From contig CANTUQ010000070.1 in NCBI GenBank assembly GCA_947683425.1, forward strand, positions 7,147,501 to 7,211,500: DNA of 64,000 bases, read 5' to 3'. Of this stretch, positions 1-13,410 are shown in pieces (position 1 is the stretch's first letter; each line of letters begins with the position of its first letter). The translations under genes and the position numbers were made by a program. Under the pieces are notes generated by a model, which was not told the origin of the DNA, ran no database searches, and saw only the letters and a program-made list of their open reading frames with translations. Source of the DNA: Excoecaria cochinchinensis. Taxonomy: Eukaryota > Streptophyta > Magnoliopsida > Malpighiales > Euphorbiaceae.

Positions 1-289
1 CTTTGAGAGAGGAATCCTTTTTACAATTTTTTTCACGATAAATTGTGGAATATTTGAAAGTAAACCAAACCCGTTCCTTTCGGGTCGAGCCACTTCGTAG
101 TTCGGGTTTCAGCTAGGACGGTTTTTCTAGTCAAATCTATCATTTTTTTTGAGACCCTATAATTTTTTTTTGCTGTTGTAAAAAAAATTAAAATTATTGA
201 ATTAAATTTTAATTTTATATTATATTTTACATTTTTTAAATATCATTTTATTTCAACCACTTTTAATTTAAAACACACTGAACATCAAG
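1..289. other. AT-rich sequence, no gene seen
   Basis: No coding signal, terminal repeat or RNA gene is recognisable. The stretch is mostly A/T with one GC-richer patch near 70-125. Its last five bases (285-289, TCAAG) serve as the left TSD of the LTR that follows. Confidence 0.4.
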
Positions 290-1700
290 TATTAGTTATT
301 ATGCTTTATGTCAAATATTTACATCTTTATGTTATGTCATATTTTCATTTATAAAAAAGAATTCTCCACATTAATATATTATTAGCATGTTACATTATAA
401 TAATATTTATGAATAACTATTTAATGTTATTATAAATATCTCTAGTCATTTATCACTAAAAAAAATAATGATAAATTAAGACTAGTATAGGTTTGATTGA
501 TAATCATGAGATGATTATATATGGTGATATAAATCAAACTTGTAAATACTTGTTAGAAAATAAGATACTGGATTGACTCGCTATGAGATCACTACATGGG
601 TTAGTATTATAAGTGATCTCATAATAGTTATGTTATTGAATTTTTAGACTTGAGATTATCACAGTTTTCTATATAAGGAGTATCATATTTTGAGATAATC
701 AAACGTTGTCTTTAATCGGATAATCATAAAGTAAATAATGAGAATTATGCAAAAAAATAATAATAATCAAGATAAAATTTGTCCACCTCTTATGAGAGAT
801 ATATTTATAAGAACTCTCGATAAGTAGGACCGAGAAAAATATAGTCATGCTCAAATGAATTGATAGAGTGATCAAAGTTATTTGATTTTATCAGTCTACT
901 TAGTAATTAAGGAATTATATGTTTAAACAATATAAGCTTGACATAGACGATGACTTATATTCAAACAAGATATCGTATGACAAAAAAATTATAACTTATT
1001 CTATTGGTTAGGTTAATATGGGACTATCGATATTCATATTATTTTGGTAGTCATAATATCTTACTAGATGTCACTTATAACTCGTGGGCTTATAATGGGA
1101 TTGGGTCCACTGCTAATATAATATGAGACTATTGGATCGTACATATAGAATGTAATGAACGGACTAGTGTTTATTTGGATATTTCGAATTTGAAATATAT
1201 TAGATATTAAATTCGAAATAATATTTCAGAGATAAGGTAATATTTCTTATTATTTGAATAATGAATATTATTCTAAAAATCTCTCCACATTAACATTAAC
1301 CACTTATTAAATTGAGTTAGGGTTAACGTATGGCTATTTATATCTATAGATATATGTATAGTTTAATAGCCGTAATGATTTATTATTCTTTTATGCAGTC
1401 AGTCTTTGAGAAAAAAAATTACAGAAAGAAATAGAAAAACCCTAATTGCATGAAAAAGGAGCTAGCACCCTTGCCATCCCGTTCGCCGTTCGTGTGTGGA
1501 TACCGGTAGAGTGTGGTCATTCTTGAAGCATAAAGGATGTGGAACCATTCGGAATTAAGGCGTTAATCGTTTTATTCTGCGCACCGACAGGTTGGTAATC
1601 GTTACCTTATTTTGAATCAATTGAATTGAGTAGATCCTGGTAGGTTTTGATTTTATTTCTGTTGTGTTTTATATTCTGTTTGAGATTCTAAAATCCAACA
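290..1700 (+). mobile_element. Solo LTR, copy 1 of an inverted pair
   Basis: This 1.4-kb block aligns along nearly its whole length with the reverse complement of 2286-3781. Its edges are TATTAG at the left (decayed from TGTTAG) and CCAACA at the right. The flanks TCAAG (285-289) and TCAAC (1701-1705) look like a 5-bp TSD with one mismatch. It has no internal coding region, primer-binding site or partner LTR, which fits a solo LTR left by recombination. The strand given is relative to copy 2 only; the true transcription direction is not established. Confidence 0.7.
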
Positions 1701-1705
1701 TCAAC

Positions 1706-2280
1706 ATCAAAAACAAGTTATTGACTTATTACCCTACAAATGACCCATTTAACCTTGCAAACTGACAGTCGCTCTCCACTTTTGTAAATATGCAAAGATC
1801 ACTCAAAAACTATAACAGTAGGTACCTACATTTGTTTCCAAACAACCATGTTTCTAATACTCCAAATATACCACATTAGCAAGCAGAACTCCTTAATCTT
1901 CTCTTTTGGTATAAGACCAAACAAATTCATGAAATAACTTCCCATACCAGCCCTAGTAACCAAGCCCCTCCAACCCCACAAGTCCTAAACTTCTTCGGCC
2001 TTCGAACAATGCGACAATACATGGGGAACACTCTCATCCTCATCACACATAAAAAAAAAAAAAGAACAATTAGGAATTACTTGCATTCCCCTCAAAAATA
2101 AATTAACTTTAATTGGTAAGACATTCTTTAAACAACACCAGATAAAATCTTTTGAAGCCAACCAATAACCCTTGTTACCGTTCCTATGTGAACCCCACTA
2201 AAAAGAGTTCACCATCTTTTGAAGCTCATCACAAATAGAAGTAGGGATAAGAAACACACTCATACAAAAAAGTTGGTAAA
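1706..2280 (-). pseudogene. LINE 3' fragment: post-RT region and zinc-binding domain
   Basis: On the minus strand, several frames give pieces typical of the end of a plant LINE ORF2. One reads LIPTSICDELQKMVNSF followed by a stop and WGSHRNGNKGYWLAS, the segment that follows the RT in these elements. Further on come CDEDESVPHVLSHC (zf-RVT-like Cys/His pattern) and LMWYIWSIRNMVVWKQ. Frames change and stops intervene, so this is a dead remnant. It continues the RT fragment at 3787-4490; the solo LTR at 2286-3781 separates them. The family call is firm and the element's full extent is not. Confidence 0.75.
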
Positions 2281-2285
2281 GTTTG

Positions 2286-2705
2286 TGAAGGGTTTTGGGC
2301 GCAAATAATTCAAAATTACGTAGCGAAATTAAACCAAAACCCCGACAAGATCCATACAATTCAATCAACTCAAATCAAAGGGTAACGATTTACCAACTTG
2401 TTGACGCGCAGAAACCACGAATTAACTCTTTAATTCTGTGCGCGAATGCTCGACTTCTCCTAATTGAATCGAACTCCAAATACTGCTCCAAGGAATGAAT
2501 ACCCTCCACCAGTATCCACACTCAAATGGATGAACGGATTTACAGGAGTGCTAGCTCCTTTAGCAGCTAGGGTTTTCTTTTCTTACTCTCTCTATATCTT
2601 TTCTCAAAAGTAGCAGAAGCAGAAGTTTTTCCTTTCTGTCATTTTCTCTAAAAGGCGGCTCACTTTTCTTGAAGTGAATTAGGGCATTACTTTACATATA
2701 TATAC

Positions 2706-2744
<39 letters not shown>

Positions 2745-3781
2745 TTAAAATCACGTTAACTCTAATCTTAATTAGTGCTTAATGTGGAGATAATTTATGA
2801 AGGAATATTCTTTATTCAAAATAAGGAATATTTTCTTTTTTTTAAAAAATATTATTTCGAATTTAATATCTAACATATTTTAAATTCGAAATGCCCAAAT
2901 AAAATCCTCACCCATTTATTACGTTCTTAATGTGCGACCAATAGGTTCATATTATGTTGGCAGTTGACCCAATCCCATTATAAGCCCACAAGTAATAATT
3001 GGCTTTTTGCAAGATATTATAACTACCTAAATAATATGAATATCGTCAGTGCGATTTTAACCTAATCAATAGAACATGTTATAATCTTTTTGTCACAAAA
3101 TATCTTGTTTGAACATGAGTCATCGTCCATGTCATACTCACATTGTTCAAACATATAATTTATCGATCACTAAATAGACTGATAAATTCAAATGACATTG
3201 ATCACACTATAAATTCATTTAAGCATGGTCATGCATTTCTCAAACCTACTTATCGAGGGGCCTATTAGATATCTCTCTCATGAGATTGACAAATTCCATC
3301 TTGATTATTCACTTTTCTCTGCGTAATTCTCATCATATACCCAATTATAACCTATATAATTATCCGATTTAAGATAATATTTGATTATTTCAAAGCATGA
3401 TGTTACTTATGTAGAAAACTGTGATAACTTCAGGTTAAATGATTCAATAATATATCTATTATGAAATCACTTATGACACTAACTCATGTAGTGATTTTAT
3501 AGTAGGTCTATCTAGTACTTTATTCTCTAATAACTACCTATACGTTTGATTTATATCACCATACATAATCATCTTATGATTATCAATCAAACCCAAACTA
3601 GTCTTAATTTATCTTTATATTCTTTAGTTATAAATGACTATGGATAACACGAATAATATAACTATTCATAAACATTACAATAATGTAACATGCCAATAAT
3701 ATTAATATGGAGAAAATCATTCTATAAATGAAAATATAATCATTACATCAATGTTCAAATATTTGGCTTAGGGTACTAACA
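2286..3781 (-). mobile_element. Solo LTR, copy 2, inserted in a LINE
   Basis: On the minus strand this 1,496-bp unit starts TGTTAG and ends CTTCA. Flanks are GTTTG (2281-2285) on the left and TTTTA (3782-3786) on the right, 3 of 5 bases alike. The LINE reading on both sides joins sensibly if one of these five-base copies is removed, which supports them as a decayed TSD. The unit matches copy 1 (290-1700) in opposite orientation and contains a TA/CA microsatellite at about 2692-2742. Confidence 0.75.
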
Positions 3782-3786
3782 TTTTA

Positions 3787-4490
3787 AGCAACATATTTTA
3801 ACAAAACTTCCTTCCTTGCTCAAGAAAGAAATTTATTCTTCCAATTTTAAAGCTTACCCCACAACCTATCTCTCAAAAACTGCGAACATAGTTGTCTTAC
3901 TCTTACTAATAAGAGATGGCAAACCTAAATATCTCCTGTGATCTATTGGTAAATGAACTCCAAGAATCTCAAAAAGCATTATCCTCCTATCCTCCTCAAT
4001 ACTCGAACTTAAAAAAGACTCCCCGCTTTTGTAAATTAATAGCTTGTCTAGAAGCCGTTTCATAAGCACCCAATAAAGCATTAATGTAGATGCATTCCCC
4101 CTCATCAACTCTAAAAAATAGAAGAGAATCATCCACAAACAGAAAATGAGAAACCCTTTGGCCCCTTAAACTCTCATTACAAACATGGATAAACACCCCC
4201 CCCCCCCCCCCTAGCGTTTCTAAATATAGCAGACAAGTTTTTAACAAAAAAAAAAATGAAAAAGATATTATGAAAGGGAATCTCCTATCGAAGACCCCTT
4301 TCGAGAACAACAGGACCAACCTCTTCCCCATTCAATAAAATCGAATACCTAACACGTTTCACACACATCATAATCAAAGCTACCCATTTTTTATCAAAGC
4401 CTAAGGTTAACATTATAAACTTCAAAAAACCCCAATCTATCATATCATAAGCTTTGCTTATCTCAATCTAGACTTAGCTAAAAGCGGATA
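3787..4490 (-). pseudogene. LINE reverse transcriptase fragment
   Basis: Minus-strand frames carry a non-LTR reverse transcriptase core. YDMIDWGFLKFIMLTLGF lies around 4440-4380. The catalytic motif FLFVDDSLLFF (the F-x-DD box) lies near 4140. Then come GAYETASRQAINLQK and a VHLPIDHRRYLGLP segment, which is the usual order in plant LINE ORF2. The frame changes between these pieces and a run of about 19 C residues near 4197-4212 disrupts the region between them. The ORF is therefore broken, and its downstream part lies beyond the solo LTR at 1706-2280. No ORF1 or endonuclease domain was found to the right. Confidence 0.8.
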
Positions 4491-4682
4491 TTTAGTATAT
4501 TTTTTATTTTAGTAACCACCTTTTTACAATTTTTCTTTTTTATTTTTTCGAAACACCCTTGTATAATTTTATTTTGATAATAATTGAAGGAAATTTAATT
4601 TTTCTGGCAAAATAAAAGTGAAAGTCGTAATCTAGTAATAAGGTTAAACCATTACAAAAAAATATATAGCAAAACTCAACTC

Positions 4683-5160
4683 TTGCTAATATATAGACCT
4701 GGAAAATTGGTTGGGTCGGGTGGGTTCACTTCGATTTCGTTCTTTTCGATTTTGAATTTTTCGGGTCATCATTTTTCGGATCACTTTTGGGTGGGCAGTT
4801 TTGAGTCGGGTCTTAGATCACAATTAGTACTGAAAAATCGAATCGAAACTGAAAATCGAACCATAAGCCATTCGATAGATTCAGTTCGATTTTTAGTTTA
4901 ATCGGTTTGATTTTAACTTTTTCGATTTTTCAAGTCAACTTTGATTTTTCTGTCTTCTTACTTAAAATATACTATTGGCATCATATATAACTCATCATAT
5001 TGGTCAATTCGACTTTTTCGGTGTCCCAAGTCAATTTTGACCACCTATCAAATTTGGTCAAATATATCACTATTCATTGCGAAAACTGTGGCTCGAATTT
5101 TAATTTTAGTTTTAAGCACTTTAAATAAACTTATTTTCGTTTCAAATTAAATTTTCGAGT
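4683..5160. repeat. Low-complexity repeat with TCGATTTT/CGGGT motifs
   Basis: The stretch is dominated by variants of TTCGATTTT, AAAATCGAA and GGGTCGGGT. Such composition is common in small hAT-type non-autonomous elements of plants. I could not find matching terminal repeats or a TSD, so the class is a guess. No coding region is credible. Confidence 0.3.
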
Positions 5161-6249
5161 TTATCTCAAATGGAACTATTCATAGCTCGAAAAAAAAATA
5201 CTATTCTTTTCTTGGCATTAATCATTTCTGAAACTACTATCTAGCTAGGATCCGAAATGTACTATTTACAAATTCAAAATTTTTAGGGAGTTAAATTATT
5301 TTTCAAGTTTGAAATGCTATAATTTGATAAAAAAAAATTGAAAGGGCATGAATAAGCAATAGCAGGAATGCAAGATGATGAATAAGCTGCAAGCAGCAGA
5401 ACAACAATAAATTATGGCATTCAATGAAAAAAAAATCGAAAAATGAATTATGCAAAGAATATAAATAGTAAAACACAATATACATTATACGCAATTTAAT
5501 TATTATTTTTCGTTTCATTTTTTTTAATTATTATTATTATTTTAATTCGCAACTTAAACAATTAAAATTTTTTGAAGTCTGATTTGATTGATTGGTAGAC
5601 ACAGTGATCGAATAATTACTAGTTGGTAATTCTTATCTTTAATAAACTATTTCAAGTTGATAAACCATGAACGTCAAACAGTCTTACACCCCATATTAAT
5701 CTAAAAACTATTACTTAAATACATTTAATTTTGTTTCCTAGGCAACGCTAGATCTGAATCAAGTCCATAATTTGGTCAATTTAAAAAGTTAGGTGTTTTG
5801 TCACATTGTATACCAAAATTATGATATTGAATTTGAAGCTATGTCCCAAAAATAAAATAATAATAATAATAAAAATAATAATAAAAATAAAAATTGACAA
5901 TGCCTTCAATTTTAAAGTAAATAATCTGAGTTGATTAATGCAGTTTTATCGAGTGTTGCTACTGTGTGGGTACATTTCTATCATCAGGATTGGAGAGATG
6001 CATCTAGATGGTGGAGATGTGCGCACCACAGTGACCCCAGTTTCATCAAACAATAATTTAATAAAGAAACAAATTTGGTATATAATAATAATAATAATAA
6101 TAAAGAATCAAAGCAAAAAGTTTACCTTGACTATTAGGTCACTGAAGTTCAAAAGGGCTAGGCTCTGTTTCCTGGAAACCAGTTAGAAAGGCAGATGCTT
6201 ATTCAGATGCGAATGAGCAACACATAATGGCATCAGCTCATACTCCTTT
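5161..6249. other. Intergenic, no gene seen; AAT microsatellites
   Basis: This is AT-rich sequence downstream of the phosphatase gene. It contains AAT/ATA microsatellites near 5849-5895 and 6078-6103. No domain, TIR pair or RNA gene was recognised. Confidence 0.4.
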
Positions 6250-7184
6250 TTTATTTAGTGATTTTTTTAACAAGACAGTTCAGAAGGGACCTTTAAACAC
6301 AATGGTGACAAACATGTAAAACGTTTAGAAGACTGCAAAAAGCCGAATCCATCATGAATTTTCCAATGTTGAAAGAAACAGACTTTGTGCCTTGACATCC
6401 AACAGAAAAATCTAATAAAATAGGACGCAAATGGCAATGTTGTGTAGGCATTACTTAGCATCCAATCTGGAAAATTGAGGAACTAATCTTCTAGTGACAA
6501 TAAATCTGTTCACTCAGAGATACATGAAAAATGGACTAAGTGCAGCTTCCTTGTAGTAATGCCTTATTAACAAGAAGTGAAAAGCGGATTTGGAATACAG
6601 ATTTGGCTGCTCGATGCAATCTGAGTTTAACAAGAACAATAAAGTTGCATTGAACTTCTGTAAGACTGTAACAAGCATCCTGAAGCATCATGAATTTGCA
6701 CTCCTGATTCTGAAAAGTAAGCAATGAGCTCTAGTTCTTTTCATTAAATCCAGCACTGCTTTTAACCACAAAGATCAGGTGCTAATCTTGCTGCTACAGA
6801 ATAGAGAAGACCTGTCAGCTGAATCCAGAGATGAATCTAGGATTTAATTTTAGAGGGGGCAAATTTAGTTAATACTATATTAGTTCCAAGTAACACATCA
6901 ATAAAATACATAAATTAAGATAGTAGGGGCAAAATAAAAATTTTAGTGGAGGCAAATACAAAAAAATATGGGGACTTTATAGAAATTTTGGAGGCATTGG
7001 GGTTCGTCCATGGCTGAATTGAGACAGTGAGACTCCGTACATGAGTGACATACCACAGAAAATGAAACAATGACGAAATATATGAAAGCTGTCTGCAAAT
7101 GAAGTGTGAAAGATACAATAAAAAACCTTACTCCTAAAAAATGCAATTTCAATAAAATAAACAACGTACCATATCTGAGGTCAT
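6250..7184 (-). other. Possible 3' UTR of the phosphatase gene
   Basis: The region directly follows the stop codon at 7185-7187 on the minus strand. It has no LTR or TIR signature and is less A/T-biased than the sequence beyond it. An AATAAA hexamer on the minus strand (6250-6255) could be a poly(A) signal, but such hexamers are frequent by chance here. The 3' end is not established. Confidence 0.3.
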
Positions 7185-10100
7185 TCAATCGTTGCACTCT
7201 GAGATGAGGTCTTCCAATTCATCAATGATAGCTTTATAGCAGAAAAAATATTGATCCTAATCAAAAGCAAGCGAACAAAATCAGCAGCATAAATTGAGGC
7301 AGCCGTACTTTAAGATATAGTTCATAAAAGATGTGTGTGCTCTCAGTTCTCTATTAGTAACAAAAGATAAATAGAGTGAACAAATTCAGCAACACAAATT
7401 GACGCAGCAGTACTTTTAAGATATATTTCAGAGTACCAACAGAGAATAGAGCAATGCCTCTCACCATCCTCCCCAAACCCAAAAAGAAAGAGGAAAGTAT
7501 TAGAAAGGTGGGAAACAAGGAAGAGATAAGACAGAAATCGCAAGTTGAGAAATTATAGTGGATCTAATTTATTGTTGAATGTCATGTGCTATCATAAAAG
7601 GTTGGGCCTAAAATATCAAAAGTGATGTAATTTTGGTTAAAATTATAGTGGATCTAATTTATATGGTAAGAATGGATTTATATGTGTGGATACTATGAAT
7701 GTAATTTCTAATTTTATGTTGAGACAAAATAAAAATAAAAAATCTATGTGCTAATATAAGAGGATTACGATCTTCAAATTATACACATGTTTCGGTTAGA
7801 TCGTAAAACAACAATAAAGTGAATTTTTGTTTAGTAACCATAAAACACTCATTGTAAAATTTAATTTTCTCACTAATTTTGGCAAATCAAACAAAAACTT
7901 TATCTACTGAAAAGACTATTTCCAAGATAAGCTATTAATAGATTTATTGTGCTAAAAGCATTAATGAATAGATTTGATTTTAACTTCAGGAAAAAAAAAG
8001 GTCCATAATTCTCCAACAATCAATTGATTTATTCTCCCAGGGCCTTACATATTCAGGAAAACATAGACCATAACTTCACGATTGAACAATAGATAATTCA
8101 CTATTTATATTTTCAATGATGTATTTAGCTATAAAATCACACTCCCATTATTAGAGTTGAAACATGCCAGCATATCAGCTTGTTCAAATGAATTGTAAAA
8201 TTTCTCTAAGGTGCCATAACACATTTAACAAAAAGGAGCTTGAGATTAAGAACATACCATGGTTTGGACCATCCCAACACGCTGAGACCTAAATGTGCTT
8301 ACAGTATTAGCAAGATCTAAAGCAGACATGTCTCCAACAAGGATTCTCTGGATTGTATTGTGGATTGTGCAATATGTTCCAGTTCTACCAATACCTGCAC
8401 TGAAAAAAACTCAGAAATATGTCAATTACTAAGTTAACTTGCCATCATAAAATTGAAGAGACATTAAGTGAACCTGCAGTGGACCACTATTTGGCCAAGA
8501 CTAGGTGGCACTTGGTATATTCGTTTCAAGATTTCACGCACAGCAAGTGTGTCCTTAGGAACTCCATGGTCAGGCCATTCAGGGTACTGAATATGCAATA
8601 CAGACTTGGATGGCGCCTCTGACTGAAAAATAAAATTAAGAGGAAAAGAAAAATAAAAATAAGAGGAAAACATAACAATTGAATGTTTCGGTTAATTAAG
8701 GTGATCAGCTTATTGCCTGGGTGGAAAGAGTGCATGGGGTACACTCGCTAAGGACACCATGGAATCAGAAATCACATCTAGCCAATTTCAATTAAAAAAA
8801 AAAAAAACTAACTTTAGCCATGCAGGTGAAAGTGCTGGTTTGAACATGACCCTGTAATCAGGCATCTGAGGCTGTGGGACTTGGTATTAGCACATGTCAC
8901 ATTTGTTTGGTATAAAATCAGGGGAAATAACGTGCTCCCAGTTATGTGGGGTTATATAATCACAATAGATAGTGCATTATGTACTAGGAATATTTTAAAC
9001 ATACATAAATTTGCAAATGAAATTTTAGAGCTTGAATATGGCCAAGGATATAATGAGGTACATCGTAAGGCATGTAAATGTTAGTGCAGATGCAAGACAA
9101 GTTCGTCAACCTTGAGACTAAATAGCTTTCAAAATTTTCCCTCAAAATCATATGGACCTTAAAGAGAAATATCCAATGGGCCACACAAACACAATTTCTT
9201 GACACCAGTGTGAGTCATTTATATCGAAACAAATTTACCATAATAAGTCACTCAACAAGTACATCCCAATATAACAAATCACCACCATCAATTTAAAATT
9301 CCTTTTGTTTACTAATAATGTTTTTGAAAAAGAAACAATCAATAAAATTTCATAGCCTTCCAACCAATGACCTGAGGCAGGGAATAATCTACACAAGAAA
9401 GAGACTCCTGAACTTGACACAGAATATTCAAGCCAAATGGAAGCTCGACTCTGGTTCCATCTCAATGCCATCCATTATTCCCTTCCCTCACAAGCTTCAT
9501 GCTAAGGTCTCAGACTCTAAATAAATTAGGTTTCAACAGGACCATACTAATCTCCAACCAGAAAACAGATAAACTACAAGCCTAAGCATGGTAAAAAAGA
9601 TATGAAATGAAGAACAGGCCAGAAACAAATATTCTGAGCCTCTCAATAACGGACCAAATAGTCTAAAATCAGTCTTCTTAACAGATGATCTAAGACCTAA
9701 CCAGCTCTAATGAACATAAAACGTCAGTAAAGTACAAATTTTTTGCTTTTGGAGAAAACTTTTATGATGCACAAAAGCCACCATTGTGTAAAAACTTTTT
9801 GAATCCAAATAAACACAAGCTCTTCTTCAGGAATGCACAAAAATGAATTCTCATGTTTCAAAACAATTAATGCAATTATGAACTTAAATAGTGATGAATT
9901 ATTTTGATGTAGACCTTACACCTATTCCAAGGTTCCCCACACCTGAAGAAAGAAAAAACCAACTACAGGCTCAAACTGAGGCATACACCAGCTACGAGGG
10001 GCAATATCAACTCATACACACCTACACCAAGGAAAAACCTTCTGCACTTGTTAAAGGAAACCTTCAATAATTCAAGTCAATACCTGTCCTATTATCTCAC

Positions 10101-13100
10101 TTTTATATATGTAACAGCACCTCTTAGATTGCAGCCTTTGACATACATGGCCACACCTGTGCCACTACTAAATACAAACTAAGGAGCCAATAATTATTCA
10201 CATTTTCGGTCTCTTACCTATCAAGGCAAAGGCAGCAAATGTGGCATTAAGACTAATCTTAGACTGGTAATCACGAAGTTCCCTCCATTCATCATATCAA
10301 ACACACAACCCATCAACACTCCAGGCACGAAGCCAAGAAAAATTGGCAGACTGTTCAATATTACATAGTCTTTAAAAGAGTATCCCTTCCTGATTTCAAG
10401 ATTCTTAAGAACCTAAAAACATATCTATACACTAAATAACAGTACTAGCCCAAACATCCACAGCAATCTTCGGCATCAGTTCCTTAACCTGTACTAAATA
10501 TAACCAAATAACTAAAAGATAAGCATTTAGTGATCCGAAAGTTATCACAAAACACATAAACCACGTAGTTGGTTAGTAGGGAAAAAAAAGCATTTTCTTT
10601 ATATTCATATTGTCAAATCATCCCATATCTCACAACAAAGTTTCTCATTTTGGCTTGCCTAAAAAATCTACATAACACCATCAACAAGACTTCAGCTGAT
10701 TAGTATAACAGTTACCTCTTTATAGCCCACCTCCAAATTGCGCAACACCAATGAAGTGTCAGTAGTTCTCAGCCATTTAGTAACTATGCATATATTTCCG
10801 AAATCTCTAGGACCATCTTCTGCTTGAAAGTAATCCCCACATTTTACTATCTGCACATGGAGTTCAAATTCAGAAGTAAACCCAAAGAGAAATCAAAACA
10901 AGATTTCAGATGTGTATTAAATTCAACCACTTGCAAAAGCTATAGAAAGATTTTTACTCAGTGTAAGGATATATTACCAGATTAGAATGACATGGAAATT
11001 ATTTCCCATGGGTTGGAGACTTGTGGACCAAAAAGAGAGAGATAAAGGAACAGGGGAGCAGAGAACTATATGGACAATTAAAGCAGTTCACATCATATAA
11101 AACTAGATTAAAATCCAGTGGCATGCAAGATATGGGTGACATTTTACCAACTCCCAATACCTTAGTATCTGAGTTTTGTACCATGAAGATTGTTATCTTC
11201 CTTTTCCCCTCTCTCAAACATTTACCCCCAGGGAAAAAAACTAATCCCACCTTTTGATCAGGCAAATGACAACCCCACCCTTATCCTCATCAAAGGGATT
11301 TGTGGGGGACTTTTGCTGCATTTAATGTTACCAAGATAACTAAGAAGTGGCATGTTGTGTTTTAAGAATTTTGATTTTTCGTTATATTCAATGCACAATA
11401 ATTTTTTGTTAGAGATAATAAATGATATGCAAGTAAAGGTAAATATTTATATTGTATACATATGACTATATGCTAATAGCATGGACTAACCTTATTTAAG
11501 GATATTGCAGCTTGGAAGATCCAAAAATATGTTGGTGATGTGCATTCAGAAATAAAAAATAAGAAAACCAGTTTGGTAAAAGGACAAAAACAAGGCAGTT
11601 AAAATTGAGAAACAAGTTCTAATAGATAGTTTTCTTTATCTTTAAGATTTTTCACATAACAAATATTTAGTAAATATTATAGGTCAAAACAATAGGTTAG
11701 TTCACTCCAAAAGAAATTGATTTTAGAGTAAAAACCTGCAGTTTGAATGTTAGGTCCCTGCAACAACACCACAACAAACACAGCAGAAAAGCAGGACAGT
11801 AGAATAGAGAATAGCAGTGAAATAACCAGGAAGACTGGTTATGATGTATTATGCATATCAAAAACGGAATAACAGCAAAGGAGGAATTCGAGAGCCCATC
11901 TTCTCTCCTTTACTCAATACAAATCTTTTCCTCTCTCAATACTCACTCCTCACGCCCTTTTTGTGCTATCCAAAAGACTAACTAACTTTAACAGAATTGC
12001 CAGCTGTACCCTTATTCCCCATTCTGCCCTTGCGCCTACTATATGTCTTCATAATTGGAGGCCTAACATTGAATTATGTATTTATTTGATTTGAGTTGAT
12101 ATTTATATTTGGTCAATATAGCAAAGGCAATAAATAAAATTTGTAAAAGTTATAGCAATGAAGAAAAAGAATGACTAACGCAGGGACTATTTGTAAATTT
12201 TTATAGTTACAAATAACTTCGGAGTATGGAGAAGCAGTGAATAAAAGCCTCATTCTCTATTTTGGCACGAAAATGCAGGTACTGACCCAATTTTTACTGC
12301 ATTCACATTAAATTAGAATTGTATATTACAATAATAACTGAAAAAAAAAAAGTAGTTTAAGACACAATGTACCCTGTAATTGTCAACTAATCGAGTAAGC
12401 ATCACGATCACAGGGCAATGGTATTGTATGACCATGTCCCAAAAATCCTCATATGCATGTGGTAATGGACCCTGTGTGGCTATAAAACGAGAAACGCTGT
12501 TGGATGAAGAAGTCTGCATAAAAGAGGAATCTTTGAAGGGCCACTCCCTCGAATCTGGTTCAAGTATCTCGTATAGATTTCTATAAAAATAAAAACAGAT
12601 AGAAATTTCCTACCATGATGGGGCTCGCATTGATATATCCCTTGGCAGATGCTCTATAATCCTTGCATGGATTAAGAATAACCCTGTTTTGGTCAACTGA
12701 AATCGATAACATGATAAGAAATGCAAATTAATATCATTTGTAGTTATTAGACCAAGTCTATAAACTAGTGCTTACAGGGTATCACATCCATATAGCGATT
12801 TTTGCTCATGTTGACACCATCAAGAGCCACCTTGCAGCTTCTAGCCATCTGAGATGGTGTAATCCTACTAGCCTGAAATCGCAAAAGAATATTATACAAT
12901 TATGAATAAGGGACATGACTTTTTAAACTAAATTAGGTTCTTCATAAGAATTCGATTGGTAGATATCACTAAGTTCTTAATAATAACAAAAACAACAACA
13001 ACAAAAGCAGGAGCAGCAACAACAACAACAATAATAATGGATTATAATTGCCAATTCTGCTTTTCCTAACCTATAAATTGCAGAAATGATATTAGAAATG

Positions 13101-13410
13101 CACCTAAATAAATTAATAAAACAGAAATAAATTAACAGATAAATTCGTTTATCTGTCTTAATTTAGCTTTGATTCTAAGTAAAGAAAAGGGCAAGAAAAG
13201 CAAAAATAAATGAAAAACCTGCAAATGAGCGAATTCTTGACTGATTTTATCGGGATTCCGAAACTTATCTTGGAAGAATTGGAGAGCCTCGGAGCAATGT
13301 TTAAGCTGATCGGGAGTGAGAGAGAGCCTCATCGGGGAATCGGCAGAGAAATCGAAACGTCCAGTGAGAGGAGAGGCCGGCGGTGGATTGCCGGCAGATG
13401 AAGCGGCCAT
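7185..13410 (-). CDS. PTP1: PTP1-type protein tyrosine phosphatase, 8 exons
   Basis: This is a cytosolic tyrosine-specific phosphatase of the plant PTP1 family; in Arabidopsis PTP1 dampens MAPK signalling. Minus-strand coding exons: 13410-13219, 12872-12776, 12696-12614, 12513-12373, 10850-10716, 8622-8474, 8399-8258, 7256-7185. All introns are GT-AG and the phases join to 1,011 nt (336 aa plus stop), close to the Arabidopsis length of about 340. Conserved pieces in order: RFIATQGPLP and EDFWDMV (exon 4), VKCGDYFQ (exon 5), WPDHG with the general-acid Asp234 (exon 6), and the P-loop HCSAGIGRTG split across exons 6/7 with its Ser codon broken by the intron. Cys265 and Arg271 are the catalytic pair; the Q-loop QTMDQ spans exons 7/8. 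I chose the ATG at 13410 because MAASS resembles the family's N-terminus. The frame is open upstream to an ATG at 13530. No break was seen. Confidence 0.93.
7257..8257 (-). other. Intron 7 of the phosphatase gene
   Basis: The donor GTATGT follows the ATG codon ending at 8258 and the acceptor is TTAG before 7256. The intron contains a diverged direct duplication of about 55 bp (near 7272-7330 and 7378-7433). No element with termini was identified. Confidence 0.75.
8623..10715 (-). other. Intron 5 of the phosphatase gene
   Basis: At 2.1 kb this is the largest intron. Donor GTAACTG and acceptor TTTTTCAG fit plant splice sites. Nothing coding, and no recognisable transposon termini, was seen inside. 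Confidence 0.75.
10851..12372 (-). other. Intron 4 of the phosphatase gene
   Basis: A 1.5-kb intron with donor GTACAT and acceptor TGTGCAG. It holds the 321-bp solo LTR at 11748-12068. The rest shows no recognisable feature. Confidence 0.75.
11748..12068 (-). mobile_element. Small solo LTR inside intron 4
   Basis: The unit is 321 bp, bounded by TGTTAGG and CCTAACA (short terminal inverted repeats of LTR type). It is flanked by a perfect 5-bp TSD, TTGAA (11743-11747 and 12069-12073). There is no internal region, so it is a solo LTR. The minus strand, the same as the host gene, looks more Copia-like, but orientation is uncertain. Confidence 0.8.
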
